Shown here one piece after another: positions 17,814-28,527 of a stretch of 64,000 bases of DNA. A model generated the notes under the pieces. It had not been told where the DNA came from. It saw only the letters and a program-made list of their open reading frames with translations, and did not search any database. Location: NCBI RefSeq assembly GCF_900129425.1, contig NZ_LT670817.1, positions 8,832,001 to 8,896,000 of the forward strand, read 5' to 3'. The position numbers and the translations under genes are program-made. The DNA comes from Bradyrhizobium erythrophlei (lineage in GTDB: Bacteria > Pseudomonadota > Alphaproteobacteria > Rhizobiales > Xanthobacteraceae). The stretch's first letter is position 1. The number at the start of each line of letters is the position of its first letter.

Positions 17814-17820
17814 CTCCGGT

Positions 17821-19065
17821 TCAACCGGCATGATTGTCGACACTTTGGACCGGCATGATCCCCGACAGTTTGGGTTGAGCGGCCTGTTCACCCGGGTCGC
17901 GGAGCCGCTCACGAAGCGGAGCGAACCGGGTGAACAGGCCGCGGCGATCGATGAGGCCGATGTCCAGATCGCAGAAGCGCACGATGTGGTCACCGGTCTG
18001 GAGCTCAGCAACGCCAACAAGTTCATCCACCAGCGCTTCACCGATGAATACAAACTCGCCTTTCCATTTGATCTCGCCGTTGCCGCGGACGCGACGGACC
18101 TGATGATCGGCGTCGTACCAGGGATCTTCCGCGCGCGGCGGCATGGTGCGCGGGGAGCGGCTGTAGAACTCTGCCGGCGGCCGTTGGTCCAGCGCTTCGT
18201 GCGGACGTTCCTCGTTGTAATGCTTTCGGAACATGTCAAAGCGGGCCTGCTGCTCGGGTGCGTTGCTGGCTGGCGGGACCGAGGTCTGTGCCTTCAGCGT
18301 GCGGTGCATGCGCTCGTGTCGGCCATTCTCCTGCGGCGAGGCGGGATGGATGAAGTGCGGTGTGATGCCGAGCTTCATCCACCAGGCCGACAGCCGGGTG
18401 AGACCGCCCGGGCCACGCGAGCCGAACGGCGAACCATTGTCGCAGCGGATCGCAAGCGGCAGGCCATGCTCACGGAAAGCCCGTTCAAAACAGGGGCGAA
18501 CGCCCTCAATAGTGGGGGCGACAATGCGGAGTTCGATCAGAAAACGGCTGTGACTGTCTGCTACCGTCAAGGGATCGATCCGCCGCTGGTCGCGGGTGCG
18601 AAACCAGCCCTTGAAGTCCGTACTCCACTCATCATTGGCGCTCGTCACCGGCGTGCAGGGCCGCCGCTGGTCGAGCGGGCGACGGCGCCGCTTCACCGGC
18701 GAGACCAAGCCTGCGCGCTTGAGAATGTCCCCGATCGTCGAGGCGGCAGGCCAGGCGATCTCGGGGGCATCCCGATCAAGCACCGCCAACAGCTTGCGCG
18801 GCCCCAGATACGGAAATCGCCGCCGCGCCGCGATCACCTTCTCTGCAATCGCACCGTTCGTGGTCTGCCAACACTGCAAGGGCGCATGCGAGCGGTCCTG
18901 AAACCAGGCCGGATCGCCGCTCTCTTTCCGCTTGCGCCATTCGTAAAACGTGTCGCGGCAAATCCCGTAGCGCCGGCACACCTCCGATACGCTCCAGTTC
19001 CCGCTCTCGTACTCCAAAAACATCCGAATACGCTCTTCCATCCGACCGGTCTCTCTAAATGGCAT
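17821..19065 (-). CDS. IS481-type DDE transposase
   Basis: 414 residues. I chose ATG 19065 because GGAGGGAGGA lies 8 nt upstream; an earlier in-frame ATG is at 19089. An N-terminal helix-turn-helix (WSVSEVCRRYGICRDTFYEWRKR) precedes an integrase-type catalytic core: D150 (STDFKGW), D209 (RCDNGSPFG) and E246 (SPQENGRHER), with 36 residues between the last two. The C-terminal codons read through the left terminal repeat of the element, and the stop lies at or just outside it. The frame is intact, so the element may be active. Confidence 0.88.
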   Translation of the reverse strand: MPFRETGRMEERIRMFLEYESGNWSVSEVCRRYGICRDTFYEWRKRKESGDPAWFQDRSHAPLQCWQTTNGAIAEKVIAARRRFPYLGPRKLLAVLDRDAPEIAWPAASTIGDILKRAGLVSPVKRRRRPLDQRRPCTPVTSANDEWSTDFKGWFRTRDQRRIDPLTVADSHSRFLIELRIVAPTIEGVRPCFERAFREHGLPLAIRCDNGSPFGSRGPGGLTRLSAWWMKLGITPHFIHPASPQENGRHERMHRTLKAQTSVPPASNAPEQQARFDMFRKHYNEERPHEALDQRPPAEFYSRSPRTMPPRAEDPWYDADHQVRRVRGNGEIKWKGEFVFIGEALVDELVGVAELQTGDHIVRFCDLDIGLIDRRGLFTRFAPLRERLRDPGEQAAQPKLSGIMPVQSVDNHAG

Positions 19066-19141
19066 CGAAGGGTCCTCCCTCCGGCGCATTCTGAAACCTG
19101 TCGGGAATCATCCCGGTCTAAAATGTCGGGAATCTATCCGG
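17825..19141. mobile_element. IS481-like insertion sequence (about 1.3 kb)
   Basis: One transposase gene lies between imperfect inverted ends of about 47 bp. The left end begins CCGGCATGATTGTCGACA, and the right end, read inward, begins CCGGATAGATTCCCGACA. Each end carries a second internal copy of the motif (left CCGGCATGATCCCCGACAG, right CCGGGATGATTCCCGACAG), giving two probable transposase sites per end. I see no clear target-site duplication, so boundaries are good to a few bases. The element lies between two inverted C/G-rich palindromes. Confidence 0.8.
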
Positions 19142-19160
19142 TCCGTACCGTTTGCCGCGC

Positions 19161-19219
19161 TACCCCCCACCCCCGACCCCTCCCCACCACGCGCAAGGGC
19201 GCGTGGAGGGAGGGGAGTG
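19161..19219. repeat. C/G-rich palindrome on the right flank of the IS element
   Basis: TACCCCCCACCCCCGACCCCTCCCC followed by the ACGCGC.../GCGCGTGGAGGGAGGGGAG arm. It is the inverted counterpart of the module at 17764-17813. Confidence 0.75.
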
Positions 19220-19316
19220 GAGCATCGCCAAGCGATGCCGCTCGAAGGATGAAGCATTAGAGGTGACACCTCGGAATAGGATGACAGCGGTGATTGTGAT
19301 GAGGGCTCCCGTCGAG

Positions 19317-20039
19317 TCACTCCCCATTCCAGCCGCACGCCCTGAGCCGCTCGTGCAAATGTGGCGGCGCCGGCGCGATCACGCGCACGGGGTCCTTGTT
19401 TTTGGAAATCGGGATCACGATCTCGCGGGAATGCAGATGCAGGCGCGGCTCACCGAAACGCGGGCCATTGCCATAGATGTTGTCACCAACGATCGGCCAG
19501 CCCGCCGCGGCCGAATGAACGCGCAATTGATGGGTACGTCCGGTGACGGGTTCCAGCGCCAGCCAGCTCAGGCCATCGCCGCGCCCCAGCACTTTCCAGT
19601 TGGTGACCGCAGTCTGGCCGTCCGGATCCGGCTTCTGCCACCAGCCGCGTTCGGCGTTGAGCCGGCCGAGCGGCATGTCGATGGTGCCTTCGTCCTCGAC
19701 CGGGCCGCCTTCGACCACCGCCCAATAGGTTTTTGCAATTTTGCCATGTTTGAACAACAGGCCGAGCGACGCCGTCGCCTTGCGGTGGCGGCCGAGCACA
19801 AGGCAGCCGGAGGTATCGCGGTCGAGCCGGTGGGCGAGCACCGGTGGCCGCGGCAACCCGAACCGCAGCGCATCGAAAGAGGATTCCAGATTGGCGCCGC
19901 CCTTGGGGCCGCGATGCACCGGCAGCCCCGCCGGCTTGTCGATCACCAGCATCAACCCGTCGCGATGGAGCACGCGAGCGAGGATTTCATCCGCGGTCAG
20001 CTCGGGAACTTCAGTCGATCGGTCGAGACTTTCGCTCAT
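19317..20039 (-). CDS. RluA-family RNA pseudouridine synthase
   Basis: Isomerises uridine to pseudouridine in rRNA or tRNA. The 240 residues carry the RluA signature HRLDRDTSGCLVL with catalytic D73, preceded by DKPAGLPVHRG and followed by EPVTGRTHQLRVH. There is no S4 domain, so it resembles the short RluA-type enzymes; the target uridine cannot be read. It is divergent from ftsY with only 26 bp between starts. Confidence 0.9.
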   Translation of the reverse strand: MSESLDRSTEVPELTADEILARVLHRDGLMLVIDKPAGLPVHRGPKGGANLESSFDALRFGLPRPPVLAHRLDRDTSGCLVLGRHRKATASLGLLFKHGKIAKTYWAVVEGGPVEDEGTIDMPLGRLNAERGWWQKPDPDGQTAVTNWKVLGRGDGLSWLALEPVTGRTHQLRVHSAAAGWPIVGDNIYGNGPRFGEPRLHLHSREIVIPISKNKDPVRVIAPAPPHLHERLRACGWNGE

Positions 20040-20065
20040 GGCCTGAAACCGCTAACACGTCCGGC

Positions 20066-21010
20066 ATGAGCGATACCACTCCGGAAAAACCAAAACTGAG
20101 CTGGTGGCGGCGGCTGTCCGACGGCCTGAAGCGCACCTCGAGTTCGCTGGGTTCGGCGGTGGCCGATCTCGTCACCAAGCGCAAGCTCGACCGCGCGATG
20201 CTCGAGGATATCGAGGACGTGCTGCTGCGCGCCGATTTGGGAACCGAGGTGGCCGCGCGCATCTCGGCAGCGGTAGGCGTCGGCCGCTACGACAAGGCGA
20301 TCTCGGCGGATGACGTCAAAACCGTGGTCGCAACCGAAGTCGAGAAGGTGCTGGTTCCGGTGGCGAAACCGCTGGTGATCGATGCGGCGCAAAAGCCGTT
20401 CGTCATTCTCGTGGTCGGCGTCAACGGTTCCGGCAAGACCACCACCATAGGCAAGCTTGCGGCCAGGCTTTCGGCCGAAGGCCGCAAGGTGATGCTGGCC
20501 GCCGGCGATACCTTTCGCGCGGCCGCCATCGAGCAGTTGAAGATCTGGGGCGAGCGCACCAAATCGCCGGTCATAGCGGGCGCGCAGGGCTCGGATTCAG
20601 CGAGCCTTGCCTTCAATGCGCTGACCGCGGCGCGGGAGGGCAAGCTCGACGTGCTGCTGGTCGACACCGCGGGCCGCCTGCAGAACAAGGCCGAACTGAT
20701 GAACGAACTTGAGAAGGTCGTTCGGGTCATCCGGAAGGTCGATGCGTCGGCGCCACATGCGGTGCTGCTCGTGTTGGACGCCACGGTGGGACAAAATGCG
20801 CTGTCGCAGGTCGAGGCGTTTCATCGTACCGCAGGGGTCACCGGCCTGGTGATGACAAAACTCGACGGCACCGCGCGCGGCGGCATCCTGGTGGCTTTGG
20901 CTGAAAAGTTCAAACTGCCGGTGCACTTCATCGGCGTCGGCGAGGGCATCGACGATCTCGCGCCGTTCACAGCGCGGGATTTCGCGCAGGCGATCGCGGG
21001 GATTGAATAG
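20066..21010 (+). CDS. ftsY: Signal recognition particle receptor FtsY
   Basis: GTPase receptor that docks SRP-ribosome complexes at the inner membrane. It has 314 residues from ATG 20066 (MSDTTPEKPKLSWWRRLSDG); the frame is open further upstream through the divergent gene. It has a short N-terminal region with an amphipathic helix instead of the long acidic A domain of E. coli. The G domain shows GVNGSGKTTTIGK (from residue 118), GDTFRAAAIEQL, DTAGRLQNKAELM and TKLDGTARGG. Confidence 0.96.
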   Translation: MSDTTPEKPKLSWWRRLSDGLKRTSSSLGSAVADLVTKRKLDRAMLEDIEDVLLRADLGTEVAARISAAVGVGRYDKAISADDVKTVVATEVEKVLVPVAKPLVIDAAQKPFVILVVGVNGSGKTTTIGKLAARLSAEGRKVMLAAGDTFRAAAIEQLKIWGERTKSPVIAGAQGSDSASLAFNALTAAREGKLDVLLVDTAGRLQNKAELMNELEKVVRVIRKVDASAPHAVLLVLDATVGQNALSQVEAFHRTAGVTGLVMTKLDGTARGGILVALAEKFKLPVHFIGVGEGIDDLAPFTARDFAQAIAGIE

Positions 21011-21013
21011 GCT

Positions 21014-21117
21014 TCATCCTTCGAGACGCGCGCAACAGCGCGCTCCCTGGGGATGAGGGAGAGACCAACTGGATATCCTCATCCTGAGGAGGCGCGAAGC
21101 GCCGTCTCGAAGGATGG
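21014..21117. repeat. Family B palindromic repeat, copy 3
   Basis: TTCATCCTTCGAGACGCGCGCAACAGCGCGC at the left is mirrored by ATCCTCATCCTGAGGAGGCGCGAAGCGCCGTCTCGAAGGATG at the right. It fills the space between ftsY and ispZ. Confidence 0.85.
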
Positions 21118-21144
21118 GGATGCGATGAATCGATGGAATGAAGC

Positions 21145-21747
21145 ATGGACAAAACCACCCCGCATCCGCTGTTCAAGCTCGCGACCGAACTCGGTCCGCT
21201 GGTGGTGTTTTTCGTCGCCAATGCCAAATTCCACCTGTTCGTGGCCACCGGCGCGTTCATGGTGGCGATCGTGGCCGCGATGCTCGCGTCTTACGTGGTG
21301 ACGCGGCATGTCCCGATCATGGCGCTGGTCACCGGCGTCGTCGTGCTGGTGTTCGGCACGTTGACGCTGGTGCTGCATGACGAAACCTTCATCAAGGTCA
21401 AGCCCACCATCATCTACGGCCTGTTCGCCGCGGTGCTCGGCGGCGGCCTGCTGGTCGGCCGCTCCTTCATCGCGGTCATGTTCGACCAGATGTTCAACCT
21501 CACGCCGCAGGGCTGGCGCGTCCTGACCTTGCGCTGGGCGCTGTTCTTTTTCGCGATGGCGATCCTGAACGAAATCGTCTGGCGCACCCAGACCACCGAT
21601 TTCTGGGTCGCGTTCAAGGCGTTCGGCGTGATCCCCCTGACGATGGGTTTTGCGATCACCCAGATGCCGCTGATCAAGCGCTATCACCTGGAGCCGGCCT
21701 CGCTGGAGGCAAGCGAAGCCGAGGCGGGCGACGTGAGCAAGGGGTGA
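21145..21747 (+). CDS. ispZ: Inner-membrane septation protein A (YciB/IspZ)
   Basis: A 200-residue polytopic inner-membrane protein of the YciB family. Family features include PLVVFFVANAKFHLFVATGAFM at the N-terminus, the IKVKPTIIYGLFAAVLGGGL segment and LTLRWALFFFAMAILNEIVWR, with five or so membrane helices. In other bacteria it influences cell-envelope and septum integrity. Downstream of ftsY, a common arrangement in this group. Confidence 0.92.
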   Translation: MDKTTPHPLFKLATELGPLVVFFVANAKFHLFVATGAFMVAIVAAMLASYVVTRHVPIMALVTGVVVLVFGTLTLVLHDETFIKVKPTIIYGLFAAVLGGGLLVGRSFIAVMFDQMFNLTPQGWRVLTLRWALFFFAMAILNEIVWRTQTTDFWVAFKAFGVIPLTMGFAITQMPLIKRYHLEPASLEASEAEAGDVSKG

Positions 21748-21774
21748 GGTTGCTGCTGCCGCATCGGCGGTTTC

Positions 21775-21843
21775 TCCCTCTCCCGCTTGCGGCGCTCCAC
21801 TCCCTCGCCCCGCGCTTGCGGGGAGAGGGTCGGGGTGAGGGGC
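21775..21843. repeat. Family D palindromic repeat (CTCTCCC/GGGAGAGGGTCGGGGTGAGGG)
   Basis: CTCCCTCTCCCGCTTGCGG...CGCTTGCGGGGAGAGGGTCGGGGTGAGGG is an inverted pair with a GCTTGCGG loop motif, between the convergent ends of ispZ and the ComEA-like gene. Confidence 0.7.
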
Positions 21844-21897
21844 TCTACCCGCGCATTCGGCCTGCACGGTGCAGCGTCCGGGGCAGCAGGCCGCCGC

Positions 21898-22236
21898 TCA
21901 CTTCTGCTTGGCGATGATCTTGTCCTTGATGCCGTCATAGGTTTTTTGCGGCACGACGTTCTTGCTCACCAGATCATCCTTGCCCTTGTACGGGCGGCCC
22001 TTGATGATCGCGGCGGAATAGGCCTTGCCGATTCCCGGCAGCGCGTCGAGTTCGTCGGCGCTCGCGGAATTGATGTCGAGCAGATCGGATTTGGCGGCCG
22101 GCGCCATCTTCGATGCCGGAGCCATCTTGTCGGATTTGGCGCCAGGCTGCGCGGTCTGTGCGATCGACGGCGAAGCCGTCAGCAAACCCAGGGCGAGCGC
22201 AGCCGCGGCAAGTGAAGCGAGCGTGAAATGACGCAT
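21898..22236 (-). CDS. Exported helix-hairpin-helix (ComEA-like) protein
   Basis: 112 residues: a signal peptide (LASLAAAALALGLLTASPSIAQ), a short Ala/Lys/Pro linker with two KMAPA repeats, then a helix-hairpin-helix DNA-binding fold (LLDINSASADELDALPGIGKAYSAAIIKGRPYKGKDDL). This is the periplasmic DNA-binding module of ComEA, used elsewhere in DNA uptake. No other competence genes are nearby, so the role is open. Confidence 0.85.
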   Translation of the reverse strand: MRHFTLASLAAAALALGLLTASPSIAQTAQPGAKSDKMAPASKMAPAAKSDLLDINSASADELDALPGIGKAYSAAIIKGRPYKGKDDLVSKNVVPQKTYDGIKDKIIAKQK

Positions 22237-22352
22237 GGGTGTATTCCTCCATGAACGGGTTAAGTAACGCGATCAGGCTAGCTGTGCATTCGTGGCGGCG
22301 CGATGGCCGTGGAATGAACGGCAGATAAAAGCGCGGGATTTATTTGGGCGAT

Positions 22353-22430
22353 GTCATTCCGGGGCATCGCGGAGCGATGAAACCGGAATCTCGAGAATCC
22401 AGGTTGGCGCTGAGGCGCGCCCCGGAATGA
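22353..22430. repeat. Family A palindromic repeat, copy 2
   Basis: GTCATTCCGGGGCATCGCGGAGCGATGAAACCGGAATCTCGAGAATCC...GGCGCGCCCCGGAATGA. The outer arms are inverted repeats. This copy lacks the TGTGCAATTGCACA core. Confidence 0.8.
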
Positions 22431-22440
22431 ATATCGCGAA

Positions 22441-23049
22441 CTACGACCCCGCCTTCAGCGCCTTGTCGATCTCGGGCTTGAGGACGGTGTCGATATTCTC
22501 TGATGTCACCGGACCGACCAACTTGTAGACGATGGTGCCTTGGCGCCCGACGATGAAGGTCTCCGGCACGCCATAGACACCCCATTCGATCGCGGCGCGG
22601 CCGTTGCCGTCGACGCCGACGATGCCGTAGGGATTGCCATAGCGGCCGAGAAAGCGCCGGGCATTATCGGGGGCGTCCTTGTAGTTGATGCCGATCAGCT
22701 GCAGCCGCTTGTCGCGGCCAAGCTGGGTCAGGAGCGGCGCTTCGTCGTGGCACGGCACGCACCACGACGCCCACACGTTGACGACGCTGACCTTGCCCTT
22801 GAACACGGCCGGATCGAGCCCGGGCACCTGCGCGCCATTATTGGCAAGGCCCTCGAGCTGCGGCAGCGCGGTCTGCGGCGCCGGGTGGCCGATCAGCGCT
22901 GAGGGAATTCGCGACGGATCGCCGTCGCCGAGTCGAAACCAGAACAGCGCGGCCAGTGCTGCGAATGCGACCAGCGGCAGCGCCATCAGCCAGGATCGGC
23001 GAGGCGGGGTTGCGTTCGTTGTCGGTGCGCCTGTTGAAGACTCGTTCAT
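22441..23049 (-). CDS. ccmG: Cytochrome c biogenesis thiol:disulfide interchange protein CcmG/DsbE
   Basis: Membrane-anchored periplasmic thioredoxin that keeps apocytochrome c cysteines reduced for haem attachment. The 202 residues have an N-terminal anchor (LMALPLVAFAALAALFWF, about 21-38) and the active site WCVPC with C97 and C100, followed by the DsbE-type VYGVPETFIVGRQG loop. Its ATG overlaps the ccmD stop by 4 bp. Called cycY in B. japonicum. Confidence 0.94.
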   Translation of the reverse strand: MNESSTGAPTTNATPPRRSWLMALPLVAFAALAALFWFRLGDGDPSRIPSALIGHPAPQTALPQLEGLANNGAQVPGLDPAVFKGKVSVVNVWASWCVPCHDEAPLLTQLGRDKRLQLIGINYKDAPDNARRFLGRYGNPYGIVGVDGNGRAAIEWGVYGVPETFIVGRQGTIVYKLVGPVTSENIDTVLKPEIDKALKAGS

Positions 23050-23225
23050 CGGATCTCCGCCGCGCTGCGCCCTGAGCGCCTGATAACACCCGCCGCATCG
23101 AGTTCGCGCAGACGCATCGTCTGGCGGCGATAGTCGGTCGCGATCCAGGCAATGAGGATCAGCACCACGGCGGCCACCAGCAGATAGGACGTCGCGATAA
23201 AGGACGCATAGGGACCGAGCGACAT
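23046..23225 (-). CDS. ccmD: Haem exporter protein CcmD
   Basis: A 59-residue single-span membrane protein that stabilises the CcmC-CcmE haem complex. It has the family pattern: SLGPYASFIATSYL at the N-terminus, one membrane helix (LLVAAVVLILIAWIATDY), then a basic cytoplasmic tail (RRQTMRLRELDAAGVIRRS). ATG 23225 is 5 bp after the ccmC stop, and its end overlaps the ccmG start by 4 bp. A much longer open frame in the same register runs antisense-like through ccmC and is not real. Confidence 0.88.
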   Translation of the reverse strand: MSLGPYASFIATSYLLVAAVVLILIAWIATDYRRQTMRLRELDAAGVIRRSGRSAAEIR

Positions 23226-23230
23226 CGCGG

Positions 23231-23962
23231 TCACGCCGAACGCTGGCTGGCTTGCATCATCTGCAAGGCGCGCACCCGGCGGCGCAGGATTTCGTTGCGC
23301 ATCGCCGCCAGGTGCAGCGTGAGGAACAGCAGCGAGAACGCCAGCGCCATCATCAGCAGCGGAATCAAAAAGGCGCGATCGAGCGTCGGTCCGCCCATCC
23401 GCAGTACCGACGCCGGCTGATGCAGCGTATTCCACCAGTCCACCGAGAATTTGATGATCGGCAGGTTGATGGCGCCGACCAGCGTCAGGATCGCCGCGGC
23501 ACGCGCGGCTCGCGAGGGATCTTCGACCGCGCGCCACAGCGCGATCAGGCCGAGATACATCAGAAACAGGATCAGTACCGAGGTGAGCCGCGCATCCCAT
23601 TCCCAATAGGTGCCCCACATCGGCCGGCCCCACAGCGAGCCCGTCACCAGCGCGAGAAACGTGAACGCCGCGCCGATCGGGGCGGCGGCCTTGGCGGCGA
23701 CGTCCGCCAGCGGATGCCGCCACACCAGTGTGCCGAGTGCCGCGAGGCTCATCACACCCCAGACGAACATCGAAAGCCACGCATTCGGCACATGGATGAA
23801 CATGATCTTGACCGTGGCGCCCTGCTGATAGTCGTCGGGCGCCATGGCCGATTGATAGAGCCCGATCGCCAGCAGGATGGCGGTCAAGCCCGCAAGCCAT
23901 GGCAATATTCGCGCGGTCAGCGTCAGGAACCGGGTGGGATTGGCGAGATCGATCAGCGTCAT
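23231..23962 (-). CDS. ccmC: Haem exporter protein CcmC
   Basis: Six-span inner-membrane protein that loads haem onto CcmE. The 243 residues contain the periplasmic tryptophan-rich haem motif (WGRPMWGTYWEWDARLTSVL) and flanking conserved histidines (IMFIHVPNAWLS, LVWRHPLA). Order ccmC-ccmD-ccmG matches the last three genes of the B. japonicum cycVWZXY cluster. The two genes expected before it, ccmA and ccmB, are not present upstream; acnA follows instead. Confidence 0.95.
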   Translation of the reverse strand: MTLIDLANPTRFLTLTARILPWLAGLTAILLAIGLYQSAMAPDDYQQGATVKIMFIHVPNAWLSMFVWGVMSLAALGTLVWRHPLADVAAKAAAPIGAAFTFLALVTGSLWGRPMWGTYWEWDARLTSVLILFLMYLGLIALWRAVEDPSRAARAAAILTLVGAINLPIIKFSVDWWNTLHQPASVLRMGGPTLDRAFLIPLLMMALAFSLLFLTLHLAAMRNEILRRRVRALQMMQASQRSA

Positions 23963-24348
23963 GGCATCCTGTTAATGGTCGCGACCGTCACAGGCAATCA
24001 GCCTGAGGGTTCTCCGCGAGAGTTGATTGGAATCAGGCCGGGAGGGCGCTCCTGTCTGCGGCCGCTGGCCGATGACCGCCGGTGCGAATGCCCTCGCGGC
24101 AGGACCGGTCACCCCGGCCGGTCCCGGCGCCGTATCCCCGGAACAGCAATTGTCCACCGGAAGTATGGACGGGGGCTGCTATCGCATTGCTCCCGCACCA
24201 TTCTCGGTGTGGCGGTGCCATTGGAAAGATTCTATAAGCCGGAACCTGGCGCAGCACACAATCCGCGGCTGCAGACTATCGGCCAAACCTCGCTGACGGT
24301 GTTTTGATACCCTTTGCCGGGTATAACGATGAATTGGGATTGTCTCAC
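23963..24348. other. Divergent ccmC-acnA intergenic region
   Basis: This 386-bp gap must hold the acnA promoter and a promoter for ccmCDG. I see no ccmA or ccmB remnant that I can identify by eye, no strong hairpin and no convincing small gene. Confidence 0.5.
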
Positions 24349-27069
<2,721 letters not shown>

Positions 27070-27185
27070 TGCGAGTCGTGATCGATGCCTCACTGCGAAG
27101 TGAGTAGCGAGTCGGGGGGAGGCGGCCTATGAAGGGCCGCCTTCCTGCGTTCGGAGGCGGGGTCGGCCAAGCGCCGTAACTTAAC

Positions 27186-27992
27186 GTGTTAACGGCGGCG
27201 ATGCGGGTGGTTCTCTCGGTTGGCAGTATGGCAGCGATGATGGCCTATAATTGTATTTCGCGATGGTCGGGGGCGCTCGGCGTCTGTGCGATTATAGCGG
27301 TTATCCGTCCGGCTCACGCCGATCCGCGCGCAGTGGTGGAGTTGTTCACCTCGCAGGGATGCTCCTCGTGCCCGCCCGCCGACAAGATCATCGGCGAACT
27401 GGCCAAGGATCCCTCGGTGATCGCGCTCAGCATGCCGATCGACTACTGGGATTACCTTGGCTGGAAGGACACGCTGGCGGATGCACGGTTCAGCGCCCGG
27501 CAAAAAGCTTACTCCCAGATGCGTGGCGATCGCGAGGTCTATACGCCTCAAGTCGTCGTCAATGGATCCGTGCATGTGGTCGGTAGCGATCGCGCCGGCA
27601 TCGAAAGCGCGATCAGCACCACCAAGAAGCACGATGGCGTGATGTCGGTGCCGGTGACGATGACGCAGTCCGGCAGGCAGATCAACGTTTCGGTCGCCGC
27701 CTCGACCAGGGGGCCCGCCGTGTCGCATGGCGAAGTCTGGATCTGCTCGATCTCGAAAGCGGTGCCGATTTCGATCGGGCGCGGCGAGAATCGCGGTCGC
27801 GAACTCACCTACTACAACGTAGTGCGTAACCTGCTCAAGGTGGGCGACTGGAACGGCACTCCCGGCAGCTGGAGTGTACCGCTGGAAAATCTTTCCCGCG
27901 ATGGCGTCGATGGCGCGGTGGTCTATGTCCAGGACGGCAACCGCGACAAGCCTGGCCCGATGCTAGGGGCGGCGTACACGTCGCTGCATTAG
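27186..27992 (+). CDS. Exported DUF1223 thioredoxin-like protein
   Basis: About 268 residues with an N-terminal export signal ending near PAHADPR; several in-frame Met codons (residues 1, 6, 15, 18, 19) make the exact start uncertain. The DUF1223 domain begins AVVELFTSQGCSSCPPADKI, with a CxxC pair, and includes SMPIDYWDYLGWKDTLAD and QVVVNGSVHVVGSDR. The fold is thioredoxin-related; the CxxC suggests a redox or metal role. No function is established. Confidence 0.85.
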   Translation: MLTAAMRVVLSVGSMAAMMAYNCISRWSGALGVCAIIAVIRPAHADPRAVVELFTSQGCSSCPPADKIIGELAKDPSVIALSMPIDYWDYLGWKDTLADARFSARQKAYSQMRGDREVYTPQVVVNGSVHVVGSDRAGIESAISTTKKHDGVMSVPVTMTQSGRQINVSVAASTRGPAVSHGEVWICSISKAVPISIGRGENRGRELTYYNVVRNLLKVGDWNGTPGSWSVPLENLSRDGVDGAVVYVQDGNRDKPGPMLGAAYTSLH

Positions 27993-28527
27993 ATTCCGCC
28001 CTCTTCTTTTTCTCGTTCCCCGATGTGCGATTGCACATCCGAGGATGCGCCGCCTGGCACAGGCCGGGAATCCATCGCCCCACGACCGGGAGCGTGATTC
28101 GATTCCGGGTTCGCGGTAACGCGCGCTCGGCGCGGTATCTTGGCGCGTCGAGGAATGACGGTCTCCCCCAAAAGAAAAAGGACCAACTTTCGTTGGCCCA
28201 GTATGGGGATAAACTACCTGCGAACAGGCCCGATCCCGACGACCCCGGGGGGCTGGGGGCTGAGGAATCCGGAACCGAAAGGACCGGGCCAACGCAGGCT
28301 TTTCTTGTCGCAATCCAGCAGGGCGGTCGATGGGCGGAAGTGGGGCGGTATTATGATTCCTCTAACGATCCCGTGACGGGGTATTTCTGGCCGGAACCCG
28401 CGGAGCGATCCGTCCCCATGCGAATTCTGTCACCACGGCCCTCTTGCAGCGGTCCGCTGTTGGCGCGATCATGTCGGCATCATGACATGCTTGGGAATGA
28501 GATGCCCGAGATCACAGGAGGCGCTCC
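27993..28527. other. 535-bp gap with a family A repeat and unexplained sequence
   Basis: The first part is a family A repeat (28013-28161). From about 28165 to 28500 the sequence is less GC-rich and contains short hairpins (CCAACTTTCGTTGG at 28183-28196) and G/C runs, but no convincing gene. A frame spanning 28025-28531 is open but starts inside the repeat and does not show the usual codon bias. A promoter for the DUF2794 gene is expected here. Confidence 0.5.
28013..28161. repeat. Family A palindromic repeat, copy 3 (divergent)
   Basis: CGTTCCCCGATGTGCGATTGCACATC (core palindrome at 28022-28039 with one mismatch), then GCCGGGAATCC and GATTCCGGGTTCGCG and a terminal GGAATGACGG. Arms are less symmetric than in other copies. 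Confidence 0.65.

Larger units (their letters stand above)
16680..17820. other. Repeat-filled gap between mtaB and the IS element
   Basis: This 1.14 kb holds no intact gene. In order it contains a family D palindrome (16690-16793), a family C palindrome (16833-16920), a scrap of an acyl-CoA synthetase gene on the minus strand (about 16936-17055), a degenerate copy of a long Bradyrhizobium repeat (about 17060-17730), and a C/G-rich palindrome (17764-17813) adjoining the IS element. Confidence 0.7.

Noticed and set aside
23046..23900. 284-codon minus-strand frame across the ccmC region
   Set aside because: Only its last 59 codons, from ATG 23225, are real (ccmD); the remainder is an out-of-frame reading of ccmC.
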